Origin: an uncultured Opitutaceae bacterium
GTDB lineage: Bacteria > Verrucomicrobiota > Verrucomicrobiia > Opitutales > Opitutaceae
DNA: 36,320 nucleotides
Reading direction: 5' to 3'
NCBI GenBank assembly: GCA_903891325.1
Contig: CAITEC010000136.1
Location: 1-36,320, forward strand
The notes below the pieces were generated by a model. The model saw nothing but the letters and a program-made list of their open reading frames with translations. It searched no databases and was not told the DNA's origin. The position numbers and the translations under genes were made by a program. Shown here in pieces: positions 1 to 9,305 of this stretch (its first letter is position 1; each line of letters starts with the position of its first letter).

Positions 1-1081
1 CCTCGTGGTCGCGGCGGCTGATCTCGGGGGGAAGGTAGAATCCGGCCTGGATGAAGGGCGTGTGCCGGTTGCCGGTGCGGTGCCGGTTGAGGTCGCGCAG
101 CTCCGCAAGCGCCATGTTGTTCCAGGCGAAGGCAACCCGCATCCGGCGTGTCGCCGAGCCCTGGCGGCTGTACCGGTTGGCGCGGTGGCGCAGCGCCTCG
201 GCGATGGGCTGGAGCTGGGGCAGCCACTCCGGGTTTGCCCGGTCCACGTGGACCCAGACCTTGTCGGGAAGGGCCGCGTGCGAGAGCCGCATCCTGCCCA
301 TGGCCAGGCTCGTCTCGAGCTCCTGGCGGACCTGCTCCTGGCAGGCCTTGTCCGCCTGGCTGTGCCGCATCAGCCGGGGCGACTGCTTCAGGAGTTCATC
401 GCGGATCAGCTTTGCGGCGGCCCGCGCCTCGGGATGGGGCAGAGCGTCGAGCTGCTTCACCGTGTCCGCCCACATCCGCGATGTCTGGACGAGCCCCACG
501 TTCGTGCGCGTTGCCAGCGGGATGAGGTAGCGGGCCCGGTCCAGCGCGTAGTTTTTCCGGAGGCGCGCGGCCACGACCGGCGTCGCCCCCGCGGGAAGCT
601 TCAGCCGGCCCGGCTCCGCGGTCACCAGCGCGTCGAGCCGGGCGAATTCCGCATGGTAGGCCGCGAACGCCCGGCCCAGCATCGCGTTCCACCGCGGCGC
701 CAGGTCCTCCGGGATCCCGAGGTCGGCGGCCGGCGACACGTTGGCCGCGTCCATCGCGATGTAGCGGGTGCTCGACTCCTGCCCGTCGCCCATCTGCGCG
801 ATATCAAAAATCTTGTACGCAAGCCACATCGAGATGTCGTCGAGCGCCACCGCCAGGCCGCCGGTGAGGCCCCCGATCGAGGCGTGTCCATAGTCGACAA
901 ATTTCAGGATCCGGTCGATCGACGCATCCGGGTTCTGGATGTCCACCTTGCCGAGGATGGCGGCGATGCCATCGTTGCTCCGGGAGTAACGCGCCAGCAC
1001 CGAGGCGAGCAGTTCGGGCGTCACCTTGGGAAGGTCGGCGGCTGAGGGAGGGGGTACGATTGCGAGTCCGGTGACTTTCAT
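1..1081 (-). CDS. thyX: Tandem (double-length) FAD-dependent thymidylate synthase ThyX, 3' end outside window
   Basis: ThyX makes dTMP from dUMP with methylene-tetrahydrofolate and FADH2. The frame opens at ATG 1081 and stays open for 360 codons to the window edge, so the C-terminus is missing. Two ThyX-like halves can be read. Half 1 (about residues 60-235) has a YGHASIGG segment, QESSTRY at 101-107 and a long helix starting ARYLIPLATRTN at 183. Half 2 begins near residue 310 and has LNRHRTGNRH at 331-340. A normal ThyX is 220-260 aa, so this is a fused duplicate. I recall similar double-length ThyX proteins in Chlamydiae. The canonical motif RHR-x7-S is divided: half 1 keeps the S-x-RY end but has IAQ where RHR should be, and half 2 keeps RHR but lacks the Ser and RY. 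No Shine-Dalgarno precedes the ATG. It is divergent from the WXXGXW gene. Family call firm; activity inferred. Confidence 0.82.
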   Translation of the reverse strand, partial: MKVTGLAIVPPPSAADLPKVTPELLASVLARYSRSNDGIAAILGKVDIQNPDASIDRILKFVDYGHASIGGLTGGLAVALDDISMWLAYKIFDIAQMGDGQESSTRYIAMDAANVSPAADLGIPEDLAPRWNAMLGRAFAAYHAEFARLDALVTAEPGRLKLPAGATPVVAARLRKNYALDRARYLIPLATRTNVGLVQTSRMWADTVKQLDALPHPEARAAAKLIRDELLKQSPRLMRHSQADKACQEQVRQELETSLAMGRMRLSHAALPDKVWVHVDRANPEWLPQLQPIAEALRHRANRYSRQGSATRRMRVAFAWNNMALAELRDLNRHRTGNRHTPFIQAGFYLPPEISRRDHE

Positions 1082-1234
1082 GGTTGGCCCGATGGGGTCC
1101 GCGCAACTGAGGCAGCAATTCCAACGGGAAACAAACGTCTTTTCAAAGTGTCTATGAATGCGGGGCACTGTAACCATTCCGACGGTCCGGCCGTCATGCC
1201 TCTAGTAACGGAAAATCCAAGCCCAACCCTCCTT

Positions 1235-1828
1235 ATGAAAATAAACCACCTTATGCTCGCCGGCCTGCTCTGCGGCGCTCCCCTTGCGGTCTCCGCCCAG
1301 GTCCGCTTCGGCGTCGGCGTGAATTTTGGCCCCCCGGTACCCGAGCCGCCCCCCCAGGCCTTTGTTGAAAACGTCGGCCCGGCCCCAATGCCGGGCTACG
1401 TCTGGGTTTCGGGCCAGTGGGTCTGGCACCATGGTCGCTGGATGCGGACACGAGGCCACTGGGCCTATCGGCCCGGCTTCGTCTGGCAGCCCGGCGCCTG
1501 GCAGCAGGCCAACGGCGGATGGGTTTGGGTGGAAGGCCAGTGGGTACCCGCCGCGCCGATGGTAGCCAGCCAGCCTCCGCCACCCGCCTCCGACGTTGTC
1601 GTGGTCGAGAGCGCCCCGCCGCCTCCGCTTTTGGAAACCTACGGCCCGGCTCCCGGGCCTGACTATTTCTGGATCGGCGGCCGCTGGGGCTGGTACGGTG
1701 GCCGCTGGAGCTGGGTCGGCGGTCGCTGGGATCGCCACCCGCACTGGCATCCGGGCGGCGGGTGGGTGCCCGGCCACTGGGACCACCGCGGGCATGGGTA
1801 CGCCTGGGTGGAAGGGCGTTGGCGGTAG
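1235..1828 (+). CDS. Secreted WXXGXW (YXWXXGXW) repeat protein
   Basis: The product is 197 aa from ATG 1235. I chose this start because it opens directly into a signal peptide (MKINHLMLAGLLCGAPLAVSA, with likely cleavage after VSA or SAQ). The frame is open further upstream to 1148, but that part is not signal-like. The mature protein is built from Trp/Gly/His-rich repeats such as YVWVSGQWVW, FVWQPGAW, WVWVEGQWVP, YFWIGGRWGW and YAWVEGRW, in two blocks separated by a Pro/Ala-rich linker near residues 115-135. This matches the WXXGXW repeat family of envelope proteins, whose molecular function is unknown. No catalytic residues are visible. Its stop codon lies inside a palindromic repeat shared with the convergent nuoN 3' end. 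Confidence 0.75.
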   Translation: MKINHLMLAGLLCGAPLAVSAQVRFGVGVNFGPPVPEPPPQAFVENVGPAPMPGYVWVSGQWVWHHGRWMRTRGHWAYRPGFVWQPGAWQQANGGWVWVEGQWVPAAPMVASQPPPPASDVVVVESAPPPPLLETYGPAPGPDYFWIGGRWGWYGGRWSWVGGRWDRHPHWHPGGGWVPGHWDHRGHGYAWVEGRWR

Positions 1829-1881
1829 GACCCATGTGTCCTATGGGTCGTATGGGTCCCCTAGGACCTATACGTCCTACC
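1824..1881. repeat. Imperfect GGACCTATA-type palindrome between convergent genes
   Basis: The element starts GGTAGGAC and ends GTCCTACC, with inner GTCCTA/TAGGAC units, so it folds back on itself imperfectly. It covers the stop codon of the WXXGXW gene (TAG 1826-1828) and that of nuoN (1877-1879). The same word family (CCTATAGGACCTATA) recurs at 20760-20797. Its position at the meeting point of two convergent genes suggests transcription termination or mRNA 3'-end protection; that role is inference. Confidence 0.6.
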
Positions 1882-3379
1882 AGGCCAGCCAGCGCCCGAT
1901 CGGCCCCTGGTAGAGCCCCAGGATCACCGAGGCCAGCGCGAAGCCGCCCAGCATGAGCTTGGCGGCCAGGCCCACCGGGGTCCGCGCCGGACGATCGCCG
2001 GCCGGCGGGCTGTCGGGGGCGAAATAGGCCGCCTTGATCCACCCAAAATAGTAGTAGATCGAGATCACCACTCCGGCGATTGCCACGGCGAGCAGGCCGT
2101 AAAGGCCGGCGCGAAACGCCGCCACAAAGACCAGGAATTTTCCGACGAATCCGGCCAGCGGGGGTATCCCGGCGAGCGATCCCAACCCCACGGCCAGGAC
2201 CGCGCCCAGGAAGGGATTGTCCTTTGCCAGCCCGGCGTAGTCGCTGGTCTCCTGGTCCGCGTCGTTGGCACCGGCGAGATGGGCCATCACCCCGAAGACC
2301 GCAAACGATGCGAGCAGGTAGGCAAACAGGTAGAAATAGACCGCCCCGACAGCCAGCGGCGTGCTGGCGGCGGCGACAACCCCCATCAGGAGGAATCCGG
2401 CGTGCGAGACCCCCGAGAGCCCAATCAGGCGCTTCACATTGTGCTGCGTCAGGGCGGCGAGGTTGCCGAAAAGGATCGTTGCCGCGGCCATCCCGCTCAG
2501 GGCGGGGACGACCAGCCACGCGTAGGGCGCAAGCACCGTCCTGACCAGCGTGAGCAGGACCACAAACCCCGCCCCCTTCGATGCGACCGCCAGCAGCGCC
2601 GTAACGGGCGTGGGAGCCCCCTGGTAAACATCCGGAATCCAGATCTGGAAGGGAAACGCCCCGATCTTGAAGGCGATTCCCGACAGGACGAGGACGATCC
2701 CGATGCTCGCAACGTAGTTGTGGGGATTGGCCGCCAGGAAGGCCGCCAGCGGCCCGTACCGAAGGCTTTCCGCGGTGTGCCCGGGCAGGAGCCGGTTGCC
2801 CGCCACGCCGTAGAGAAGCGCGATCCCGAAAAGCAGGAGGCCCGAGCTGAGGGCTCCCATGATCAGGTACTTGAGCCCCGCCTCAAGCGTCAGCGAGCTC
2901 GTCCGAAAATAGCTCACGAGGATGTAGAAGCCGACCGTGACCGTCTCCAGGGAGACAAAGAGCATCAGGAAGTGGTTGCTCTGGACCAGGAGCATCAGCG
3001 CCGCGGACACCGTCAGGATGATCGTATTGAACTCGACGCGGGGGGCCGTCTGCCGGGCGAGGGTCACCTGGCCCAGGACGCAGGCGAAAATGGACGAGAC
3101 CAGGAAAAAGACCCGCATGACCTGGCCGCCCGTCGAATGCCGCAGGAGCCCGTTGAATATCTCGCGGTCCGGCCCGCCGCCGCAGAAGGTCAGGCCCAGC
3201 ACCACGAGGATGGCGACCTGCCCGGCGATCGCCAGCGCGGGAATCCGGCCGTGGCTTTTCCGGGGGAGGACAATCTCCAGGATGAGGAGCGCCAGCGCCA
3301 GGCAACCCAGCGAGATTTCCGGCCAGATCGCACCCCAGTCGTTCCCGGCCGCGATGTTTTGAAGAGCGGAGAGGTCCAT
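1877..3379 (-). CDS. nuoN: NADH-quinone oxidoreductase subunit N
   Basis: This is one of the three antiporter-like proton-pumping membrane subunits of respiratory complex I. It has 500 aa from ATG 3379, which matches the usual NuoN length. The start MDLSALQNIA is preferred over the longer open frame to 3505, which would run back into nuoM. The whole protein is a chain of hydrophobic helices. A proton-channel Lys lies in the segment VLSGIAFKIGAFPFQIWIPD, followed by YQGAPTPVTALLAVASKGAG, both typical of the Nuo L/M/N family. It is the last gene of the operon and starts 2 bp after the nuoM stop. No Shine-Dalgarno is seen. Confidence 0.95.
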   Translation of the reverse strand: MDLSALQNIAAGNDWGAIWPEISLGCLALALLILEIVLPRKSHGRIPALAIAGQVAILVVLGLTFCGGGPDREIFNGLLRHSTGGQVMRVFFLVSSIFACVLGQVTLARQTAPRVEFNTIILTVSAALMLLVQSNHFLMLFVSLETVTVGFYILVSYFRTSSLTLEAGLKYLIMGALSSGLLLFGIALLYGVAGNRLLPGHTAESLRYGPLAAFLAANPHNYVASIGIVLVLSGIAFKIGAFPFQIWIPDVYQGAPTPVTALLAVASKGAGFVVLLTLVRTVLAPYAWLVVPALSGMAAATILFGNLAALTQHNVKRLIGLSGVSHAGFLLMGVVAAASTPLAVGAVYFYLFAYLLASFAVFGVMAHLAGANDADQETSDYAGLAKDNPFLGAVLAVGLGSLAGIPPLAGFVGKFLVFVAAFRAGLYGLLAVAIAGVVISIYYYFGWIKAAYFAPDSPPAGDRPARTPVGLAAKLMLGGFALASVILGLYQGPIGRWLAW

Positions 3380-3381
3380 GG

Positions 3382-4891
3382 TCAGTGGGTTCGGTAGATG
3401 CCCGTCTGGAGGACCCCCTGGATGGACTGGGAGATCGACTGGGGCCAGAATCCGACAAAAAGGAGCGCCCCGAGCAGGATGAGGGCCGGCAGGCGCTCGG
3501 TCCACGACAGGTCCGTCGGCGGCTGGTCGCCGGCGGCGCGGGCGAAGGCCACCGAGGGCTCCCCAAAGAAGATCCGGGCCGCGGCGCGAAGCCCGTACAC
3601 CGCCGAGAGCACGATCCCCAGGACCGCGAAGACGGTGAGGCAGTGGGAGAATTTCCAGGCCGCGACAAAGATCGTGAACTCACCCCAGAAGTTGGCGAAC
3701 CCGGGCAGGCCGATCGAGGCGAACGTTGCCGCCGTGAAGAAGGCGGCGAGGATCGGCGCCTGCCGCGCCAGCCCGCCCATCTCGTCCATGTCCAGCGTCC
3801 GGGTCCGCTGCCAGATGTTCGTCGAGAGCAGGAAGAGGAGCGCGACGGAGAGCCCGTGCGCGACCATGAGAAGCACGACGCCGCCCACCCCGAGGGCCGT
3901 GCCGCAGGCGATTCCCAGGAAGGCGTAGCCCATGTGCATCACCGAGCTGTACCCGATCATCTGCTTCACGTCCCTCTGCGCCAGGGTGATCAGCCCGACG
4001 ACCACGATGTTGCCGAAGACCGCCAGCCCGGCGAGGAGGTGTCCCCAGGGGGAGCGCGCCGGCGGGCAGCAGCGGAAGGGCGATCTGGATCAGCCCGTAA
4101 AGACCGAACTTCTTGAGGACGCCGGCGTGGAGCATCGCCGTCGACGTGGGGGCGGCCCCGTAGCCAAGCGGGGCCCAGGTGTGCATCGGCCAGAGCGCGA
4201 CGAGGATGCCGAACCCAAAGAGGAGGAGGCCGAAGATGTGCGCCTGGGAGCCGGAGGCGAGCGGGTGCGCCGCAAGGATGTCCCGGAGGGCGATCATGTC
4301 GAAACGCCGGGCGCCGCTCTTCACGTAGATCGCGATCAGCCCGAGCAGCGAGAGCATCGCCCCGGCGGTGAGGTAGATCGTCATCTTCATCGCCGCGTAG
4401 ACGCGGTCCCGTCCTCCCCAGACCCCGACCATGATGAAGGTCGGGATCAGCGCCAGCTCGTGGAAGAAGTAGAAGAAGAAAAGATTCACGCTCGCGAACG
4501 TCCCCATCAGCCCGGAGAGCATGACAAGCAGGAGCATGAGGTAGACCTTGAGCCGCTCGGCGCCGGAGCGGATGGCGCAGAGGCCCGCGGCGAAGCCGAC
4601 CAGCCCGGCCAGGACGAAGAGCGGCATCGCGATCCCGTTGACGCCCAGCTCAAGCGTGATCCCGACGCCGGACAGGCCCGTCGCGTGCTCCGTCAGGAAG
4701 GCGTATCCGTGGACCTTCGGCACCGCGGAGTAATGCCACCAGACATGCAGCGCCATGAGGAAGGGCGTCGCAAAGCCGAGATACGCGAGCCGCACCGACC
4801 AGCGCTTCGGCAGGCCGAGGCCGATCGCAAGGGCGACCGCCAGCGGCGCGGCGATGGCTATCAGCAGGGGGTCGAATGGATCCGTGGTCAT
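3382..4891 (-). CDS. nuoM: NADH-quinone oxidoreductase subunit M, interrupted by a +1 frameshift
   Basis: NuoM is an antiporter-like proton-pumping subunit of complex I. The N-terminal part reads from ATG 4891 (MTTDPFDPLLIAIAAPLAVA) through FFFYFFHELALIPTFIMVGVW to LPLLPAGALPLG, after which the frame becomes nonsense. The C-terminal part continues in another frame (WGHLLAGLAVFGNIVVVG, then LAQRDVKQMIGYSSVMHMGY) to the stop at 3382. The two join exactly if one base is removed from the run of five C on the coding strand (G4048-4052 on +), giving a 502-aa protein, the normal length. The gene spans 1510 nt, one more than a multiple of three. It lies between intact nuoL and nuoN. A sequencing or assembly error is most likely; a real pseudogene or a +1 slip on CCC are alternatives. 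Confidence 0.9.
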
Positions 4892-4896
4892 GGTCG

Positions 4897-6795
4897 TTAG
4901 AGGACTCCCGATGCGAAGAGCCAGAGGACAACCACGCCGGCGAGGAACCAGTAGACGTAGGAGCTCAGCTTGCCGACGTGGAGGGCCCGCGCGCCCAGGC
5001 CGACCATGCCGACCAGGCCGGCGCCGCCGCGGATCAGGAGCCCGGCCAGCCCGATGATGTCGATGAAATTGAGCAGCATCGCGAGCCGCTGCTGGATCTT
5101 CCGGATGTAATAATCGTAGACCCGGTCGAAGGACTCCTTGAGCGCGACGAGCGCGGCAAACAGGCCCGGGGCGGAGGCCTCAACCGCATCGCCCGCCGCG
5201 GAAACCTTCGCCGGCCGGTAGACCGCGAACGCTATCCCGGCCGCCGCAAGGAGGATCCCGATGCTCGTCGCCAGGATGACCGTCGCCGCCGCCCCGGCGG
5301 CCTCGTGGACAAGGCTGAACACCCCGGCAAAGGCGCCGGAGAAGGCCCCGGGGTGAAGCCCGAAGTAGCCGCCGACCGCCGCGAGGACGGCGAGGACCGC
5401 GAGCGGGGCGCCCAGCGCGAATCCGCCCTCGTGGGCGGCGCCGGCGGCCTCGCTGCGCGGGGCGCCGAAGAAGGTGACGAGCCAGAGGCGCAGCATGTAG
5501 ATCCCGGTGAGGACCGCAGTGAGGGCCAGGACCGCGAACGCACCCCGGTTGTTGGCGTACGCCAGCGCAAGGATCGCGTCCTTCGAGTAAAATCCCGCGA
5601 GCAGGGGCAGCCCGATGATCGCCCCCACGCCGATCGTGAACGTCGCGAAGGTGAACTTCATCCGCGAGGCGAGCCCGCCCATCCTGAAGACGTCCTGCTC
5701 GCCGTGGCATCCGTGAATCACCGAGCCGGACCCCAGGAAGAGCAGCGCCTTGAAAAAAGCGTGGGTCGTCAGGTGGAACATCGCCGCCCCGACGCCCGCG
5801 GCGACCACGACCACCTCGCCCCGCTCGTCGATGCCCCTCACCGATCCCAGGCCGAAGGCGGCGACCATGTAGCCAAGCTGCGAAATCGTCGAGTAGGCCA
5901 GCACCTTCTTGATGTCGCGCTGCGTGAAGGCGCACAGGGCGGCGTAAAGGGCCGTCGCTGCCCCCACCCAGAGGATGACGGTGAGGGCGTCGGGCACCAT
6001 GAGCACCTCGATCCGGCAGAGCATGTAGATTCCCGCCGCGACCATCGTGGCGGCGTGGATCAGCGCCGAGACCGGCGTCGGGCCCTCCATTGCGTCGGGA
6101 AGCCAGACGTGGAGGGGAATCTGGGCGGACTTGCCAACCGCCCCGCAGAAGAGAAGCAGCGGAATCGCCCGGCTGAAAAGCGCGTGGCCGGCCGCACCCT
6201 GCGCCCCGAGCTCGCTGAGGTTCACCGTGCCGCGCAGCCAGTAGCACATGACAATCCCCAGCAGGAAGCCGAAGTCCCCCACCCGGTTGGTGATGAACGC
6301 CTTCTTCGAGGCGGCCGCCGCGGCGGGCTTCCCGAACCAGTGGTTGATCAGGAGCCAGGAGCTGAATCCGACCAGCTCCCAGAAGATGAACATCATGAAC
6401 AGGTTGTCGGCAAGGACGATGCCAATCATCGAGAACATGAAGATGGACAGGCCGGCGAAATAGCGCCCGCGCGACGCGTCGTCGTGCATGTAGCCGGCCG
6501 AGAAGACGTGGACGCACAGGCCGACGATGCCGACGATGACGAGCATCAGCGCGGCCAGGTCGTCAAACTTGAATCCCAGGGAGAAGGCGAAGTCGCCGAG
6601 CCTGAGCCACTCGGTGGCCGCCTCGAATCGGTTTCCGCCCAGCGCCAGCGCGAACGCGCCCACGGCGATGACGGCCGCGACGGCGATCGATAGGAATGAG
6701 GCCGCCCCGCCCCGCCGCCGGAGAAAGCAGGCGATGAAACCGGCCGCGGCGAGCGGCAGGAGGAGGACGAGGAGGGCGAGGGAGACGGGGGACAT
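4897..6795 (-). CDS. nuoL: NADH-quinone oxidoreductase subunit L
   Basis: This is the largest antiporter-like subunit of complex I: 632 aa, all membrane helices, with the long C-terminal extension that forms the lateral helix. Family segments visible include FFIFWELVGFSSWLLI-like text around residue 120, then VGDFGFLLGI, LHVWLPDAMEGPTPVSALIH (the channel region) and AFTQRDIKKVLAYSTISQLGYM. The ATG at 6795 lies 1 bp after the nuoK stop, and the stop at 4897 is 5 bp before the nuoM start, so translation is probably coupled. The frame is intact throughout. Confidence 0.96.
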   Translation of the reverse strand: MSPVSLALLVLLLPLAAAGFIACFLRRRGGAASFLSIAVAAVIAVGAFALALGGNRFEAATEWLRLGDFAFSLGFKFDDLAALMLVIVGIVGLCVHVFSAGYMHDDASRGRYFAGLSIFMFSMIGIVLADNLFMMFIFWELVGFSSWLLINHWFGKPAAAAASKKAFITNRVGDFGFLLGIVMCYWLRGTVNLSELGAQGAAGHALFSRAIPLLLFCGAVGKSAQIPLHVWLPDAMEGPTPVSALIHAATMVAAGIYMLCRIEVLMVPDALTVILWVGAATALYAALCAFTQRDIKKVLAYSTISQLGYMVAAFGLGSVRGIDERGEVVVVAAGVGAAMFHLTTHAFFKALLFLGSGSVIHGCHGEQDVFRMGGLASRMKFTFATFTIGVGAIIGLPLLAGFYSKDAILALAYANNRGAFAVLALTAVLTGIYMLRLWLVTFFGAPRSEAAGAAHEGGFALGAPLAVLAVLAAVGGYFGLHPGAFSGAFAGVFSLVHEAAGAAATVILATSIGILLAAAGIAFAVYRPAKVSAAGDAVEASAPGLFAALVALKESFDRVYDYYIRKIQQRLAMLLNFIDIIGLAGLLIRGGAGLVGMVGLGARALHVGKLSSYVYWFLAGVVVLWLFASGVL

Positions 6796-6796
6796 C

Positions 6797-7105
6797 CTAG
6801 TTCTTCAGCTCATTGATGTGGTCCACCTGGACGGTCTGTTTCTTGCGGAAGTACGCGACGATGATCGCCAGGCCGACGGCGACCTCGGCCGCCGCGACCG
6901 TCAGGATGAAGAACACGAAGGTGTTCCCGTCCATCGTCCCGTTGAACCGGGAAAAGGCGACCAGGGCCAGGGTTGAGGCGATCAGCATCAGCTCCAGGCA
7001 CATGAAGATCACGAGCGTGTTGCGCCGCACCAGGACGCCGAGGAAGCCAATCGCGAAGAGCAGCGCGCTGACGGCGATGTAGGCGTTGAGCGAGGCGGAG
7101 ATCAT
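6797..7105 (-). CDS. nuoK: NADH-quinone oxidoreductase subunit K
   Basis: This small membrane subunit of complex I has 102 aa and three predicted helices, the usual size. The conserved helix-2 segment [20 protein letters not shown] carries the membrane Glu of the E-channel, and [19 protein letters not shown] carries the second conserved Glu. The start ATG 7105 overlaps the nuoJ stop in an ATGA arrangement, which fixes the start and implies translational coupling. Confidence 0.96.
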   Translation of the reverse strand: MISASLNAYIAVSALLFAIGFLGVLVRRNTLVIFMCLELMLIASTLALVAFSRFNGTMDGNTFVFFILTVAAAEVAVGLAIIVAYFRKKQTVQVDHINELKN

Positions 7106-7608
7106 GGATTTCCCTCCTCCTTGCGGCTCAGGACGATCACGCCGATCATGGTGATCAGGAGCAGGAAGCCGACGATCTCGACCGGCAGCAGGTAGAGCGT
7201 GAAAAGCTGGTAGGCGTAGGCCTTGAGCGACGCGCCAACCGCGGGGATGCCCGCGGCGCCCGGCGCCGCCAGCCGGCCCCTGAGGGCGAAGGATCCGAGC
7301 CCGGCCGCGATGAGGGCGAGGGCGACCAGCCCGGCCAGCTTTGCGACCAGCGAGCGCGCCGGCGAGGTTCCGCCGCCCGTGTCCAGGAGCATGACGATGA
7401 AGACAAAAAGGGCGACGACCGCGCCCGCGTAGACGAGCAGGAGCAGGAAGGCCAGGAGGAAGGCGTCCAGGCTCACGAAGAGGCCCGCGATCCCGAGCAG
7501 GCTGAGCAGCAGGAACATCGCCGCATTGACGGAGTTGCGGCTCAGCACGATCCCCGCCGCGCAAACCGCGGAAAAGACCGAGAAGACGAGGAAGAGCAGG
7601 TGTGCCAT
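7102..7608 (-). CDS. nuoJ: NADH-quinone oxidoreductase subunit J
   Basis: This membrane subunit of complex I has 168 aa and five hydrophobic segments. The family signature region [20 protein letters not shown] (helix TM3 with its Gly/Tyr/Ala pattern) lies at residues 56-75. The start ATG 7608 follows the nuoI stop by 5 bp, and the TGA overlaps the nuoK ATG. The open frame extends far upstream through nuoI, but that part is a frame shadow. Confidence 0.95.
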   Translation of the reverse strand: MAHLLFLVFSVFSAVCAAGIVLSRNSVNAAMFLLLSLLGIAGLFVSLDAFLLAFLLLLVYAGAVVALFVFIVMLLDTGGGTSPARSLVAKLAGLVALALIAAGLGSFALRGRLAAPGAAGIPAVGASLKAYAYQLFTLYLLPVEIVGFLLLITMIGVIVLSRKEEGNP

Positions 7609-7613
7609 GGGGG

Positions 7614-8156
7614 TCAGTGGTGGGCGCCGCCGGCCTCCTCGGCCGCCTTCTTCCTGTCCCACTTGAAATGCCGGTCCGGGAGGGTCCCCCCCATTTCGAG
7701 CAGCTTGTCCTTGTGGTTGACCATTTCCGCGCGGGTCACGCCCGACATCGAGTACTGATTCTGGAGGAAGATCGCCTCCTCCGGGCAGACCTCCTCGCAG
7801 AGCCCGCAGTAGATGCAGCGCAGCATGTCGATGTCGAAGGCCAGCGGGCCCTTCTCGACGTGGTCCCGGCCGCTGCCCTCCGGCACCGCGCCCGGGGATA
7901 TCCGGATCGCCTTGGGCGGGCAGACAAACTCGCAAAGCTGGCACGACACGCACTTCTCGCGGCCGTTCGGGTCCCGGACGAGCGTGGGCGCGCCCCGGTA
8001 GCCCGGCGGGATCGCCGGCCGCTGCTCCGGGTACTGGAGCGTCTCCGCCGGCTTCACCAGGTGCCGGAGCGTGGTCCACAGCCCGGCCGCGATCTGGGGC
8101 AGGTAGGTGCGCTCGGCAAAGGTGAGCGGCTTTCGCTGGAGGGGGACGACGGCCAT
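7614..8156 (-). CDS. nuoI: NADH-quinone oxidoreductase subunit I (2 x [4Fe-4S])
   Basis: This peripheral-arm subunit carries clusters N6a and N6b and passes electrons towards N2 in NuoB. It has 180 aa. Two ferredoxin motifs are clear: C69-x2-C72-x2-C75-x3-C79 ([12 protein letters not shown]) and C114-x2-C117-x2-C120-x3-C124 ([12 protein letters not shown]). The C-terminal tail after residue 150 is His/Lys/Glu-rich and ends GGAHH. The start ATG 8156 is 2 bp after the nuoH stop. All cluster ligands are present. Confidence 0.96.
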   Translation of the reverse strand: MAVVPLQRKPLTFAERTYLPQIAAGLWTTLRHLVKPAETLQYPEQRPAIPPGYRGAPTLVRDPNGREKCVSCQLCEFVCPPKAIRISPGAVPEGSGRDHVEKGPLAFDIDMLRCIYCGLCEEVCPEEAIFLQNQYSMSGVTRAEMVNHKDKLLEMGGTLPDRHFKWDRKKAAEEAGGAHH

Positions 8157-8158
8157 GG

Positions 8159-9304
8159 TTATTTCTGGATCAGGGCGATGCCGATCGCATAGACGACGAG
8201 GTTGGCGATGGCGAGCGGCAGGAGCTTCTTCCAGCCGATCTCCATCACCTGGTCGTAGCGGAAGCGCGGGACCGTCCAGCGCACCCACATGAAGAAGAAG
8301 AGCATCGCGAGGATCTTGCCGATGAAGATGAGGATCGAGATCGCGCCGACGAGGACGGGGTGCCCCGCGATCCCGAGCCAGCCGGCAAGCGTCGCCAGCG
8401 AAACCCAGGGTATCGGGTTCCAGCCCCCGAGGAAGAGCAGGACGAAGACGCCGGAGCCGACGATCATGTTCGAGTACTCGGCGACGAAGAAAAGCGCCCA
8501 CTTGAACGCCCCGTACTCGGTGTGGAAGCCGCCGACGAGGTCGGACTCCGACTCCGGCATGTCGAAGGGCTGGCGGTTCGTCTCGGCAAACAGGGCGATG
8601 ATGAAGACCAGGGCCGAGACCGGCATCGTGATGATGAACCAGGCCCCTCCCCAGAAGCCGGCCTGGCTCTGGAACTCGACCGCCTTTGCCAGGCTCATCG
8701 TGCCCGCGGTTCCCGGCGCGTTGATCCACAGGAAGACGGGGAGAACGGAGAGGGTCAGCGAGAGCTCGTAGGAGACGAGCTGGGCGGAGGCGCGCATCGC
8801 CCCGAGGAAGGGGTACTTCGAGTTGGAGGCCCAGCCGGCCAGGATGATCGAGTAGATTCCCAGCGAGGCCACGGCGAAGACCGCGAGGAGCCCCACGTCG
8901 ACGTTCGCCAGCATGAGCGGGAAGACCCGGCCGGCGTGGTCGATCGAGGCCCCGAAGGGAACGAAGGTGACCGTGGAGAGCGCCGGGATCATCGCGATCA
9001 CGGGGGCGAGGATGAAGTAGAGCCGGTTCACCTGGCCGGGGACGATCTCCTCCTTGAACAGGAACTTGAGCCCGTCGGCCGCGAGCTGGAAGGCGCCAAG
9101 CTTCTGGAGGAAGGGCCCGACGACGGGAACCCACCGGAACACGGGAAGGATCGTCCGGTTCGGACCCGGGCGGGACTGGATCCACGCCGAGACCTTCCGC
9201 TCAGCCATCGAGCACGCGCCGGCGATGGGGAACATGACGCAGATGACCGCCAGGCCCTTGAGGGCGACCTGCACGAGGACCGGAAGGTTGAGGAAGACGT
9301 CCAT
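8159..9304 (-). CDS. nuoH: NADH-quinone oxidoreductase subunit H
   Basis: This membrane subunit forms the quinone-binding cavity of complex I together with NuoB and NuoD. It has 381 aa from ATG 9304, 1 bp after the nuoG stop. Diagnostic motifs are RKVSAWIQSRPGPNR near residue 36, the loop segment AETNRQPFDMPESESDLVGG with its acidic cluster, and FHTEYGAFKW after it. Eight or nine hydrophobic helices are visible. The reading frame is open far upstream into nuoG; I took the start that opens into the first helix. Confidence 0.95.
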   Translation of the reverse strand: MDVFLNLPVLVQVALKGLAVICVMFPIAGACSMAERKVSAWIQSRPGPNRTILPVFRWVPVVGPFLQKLGAFQLAADGLKFLFKEEIVPGQVNRLYFILAPVIAMIPALSTVTFVPFGASIDHAGRVFPLMLANVDVGLLAVFAVASLGIYSIILAGWASNSKYPFLGAMRASAQLVSYELSLTLSVLPVFLWINAPGTAGTMSLAKAVEFQSQAGFWGGAWFIITMPVSALVFIIALFAETNRQPFDMPESESDLVGGFHTEYGAFKWALFFVAEYSNMIVGSGVFVLLFLGGWNPIPWVSLATLAGWLGIAGHPVLVGAISILIFIGKILAMLFFFMWVRWTVPRFRYDQVMEIGWKKLLPLAIANLVVYAIGIALIQK

Positions 9305-9305
9305 C

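Noticed and set aside
5-1045. Long open frame of 346 codons on the plus strand
   Set aside because: It is the antisense shadow of thyX; the text is Arg/Pro/Gly-rich without domain features, while the minus strand gives a clear ThyX.
4036-4070. Programmed frameshift in nuoM as the primary explanation
   Set aside because: NuoM is not known to use recoding, there is no obvious stimulatory signal, and a homopolymer error explains the data more simply; it is kept only as an alternative.
4876-6693. 605-codon plus-strand open frame opposite nuoL
   Set aside because: It is a shadow of a high-GC gene: charged low-complexity text rich in Arg, Asp and Glu, with the membrane protein NuoL on the other strand.
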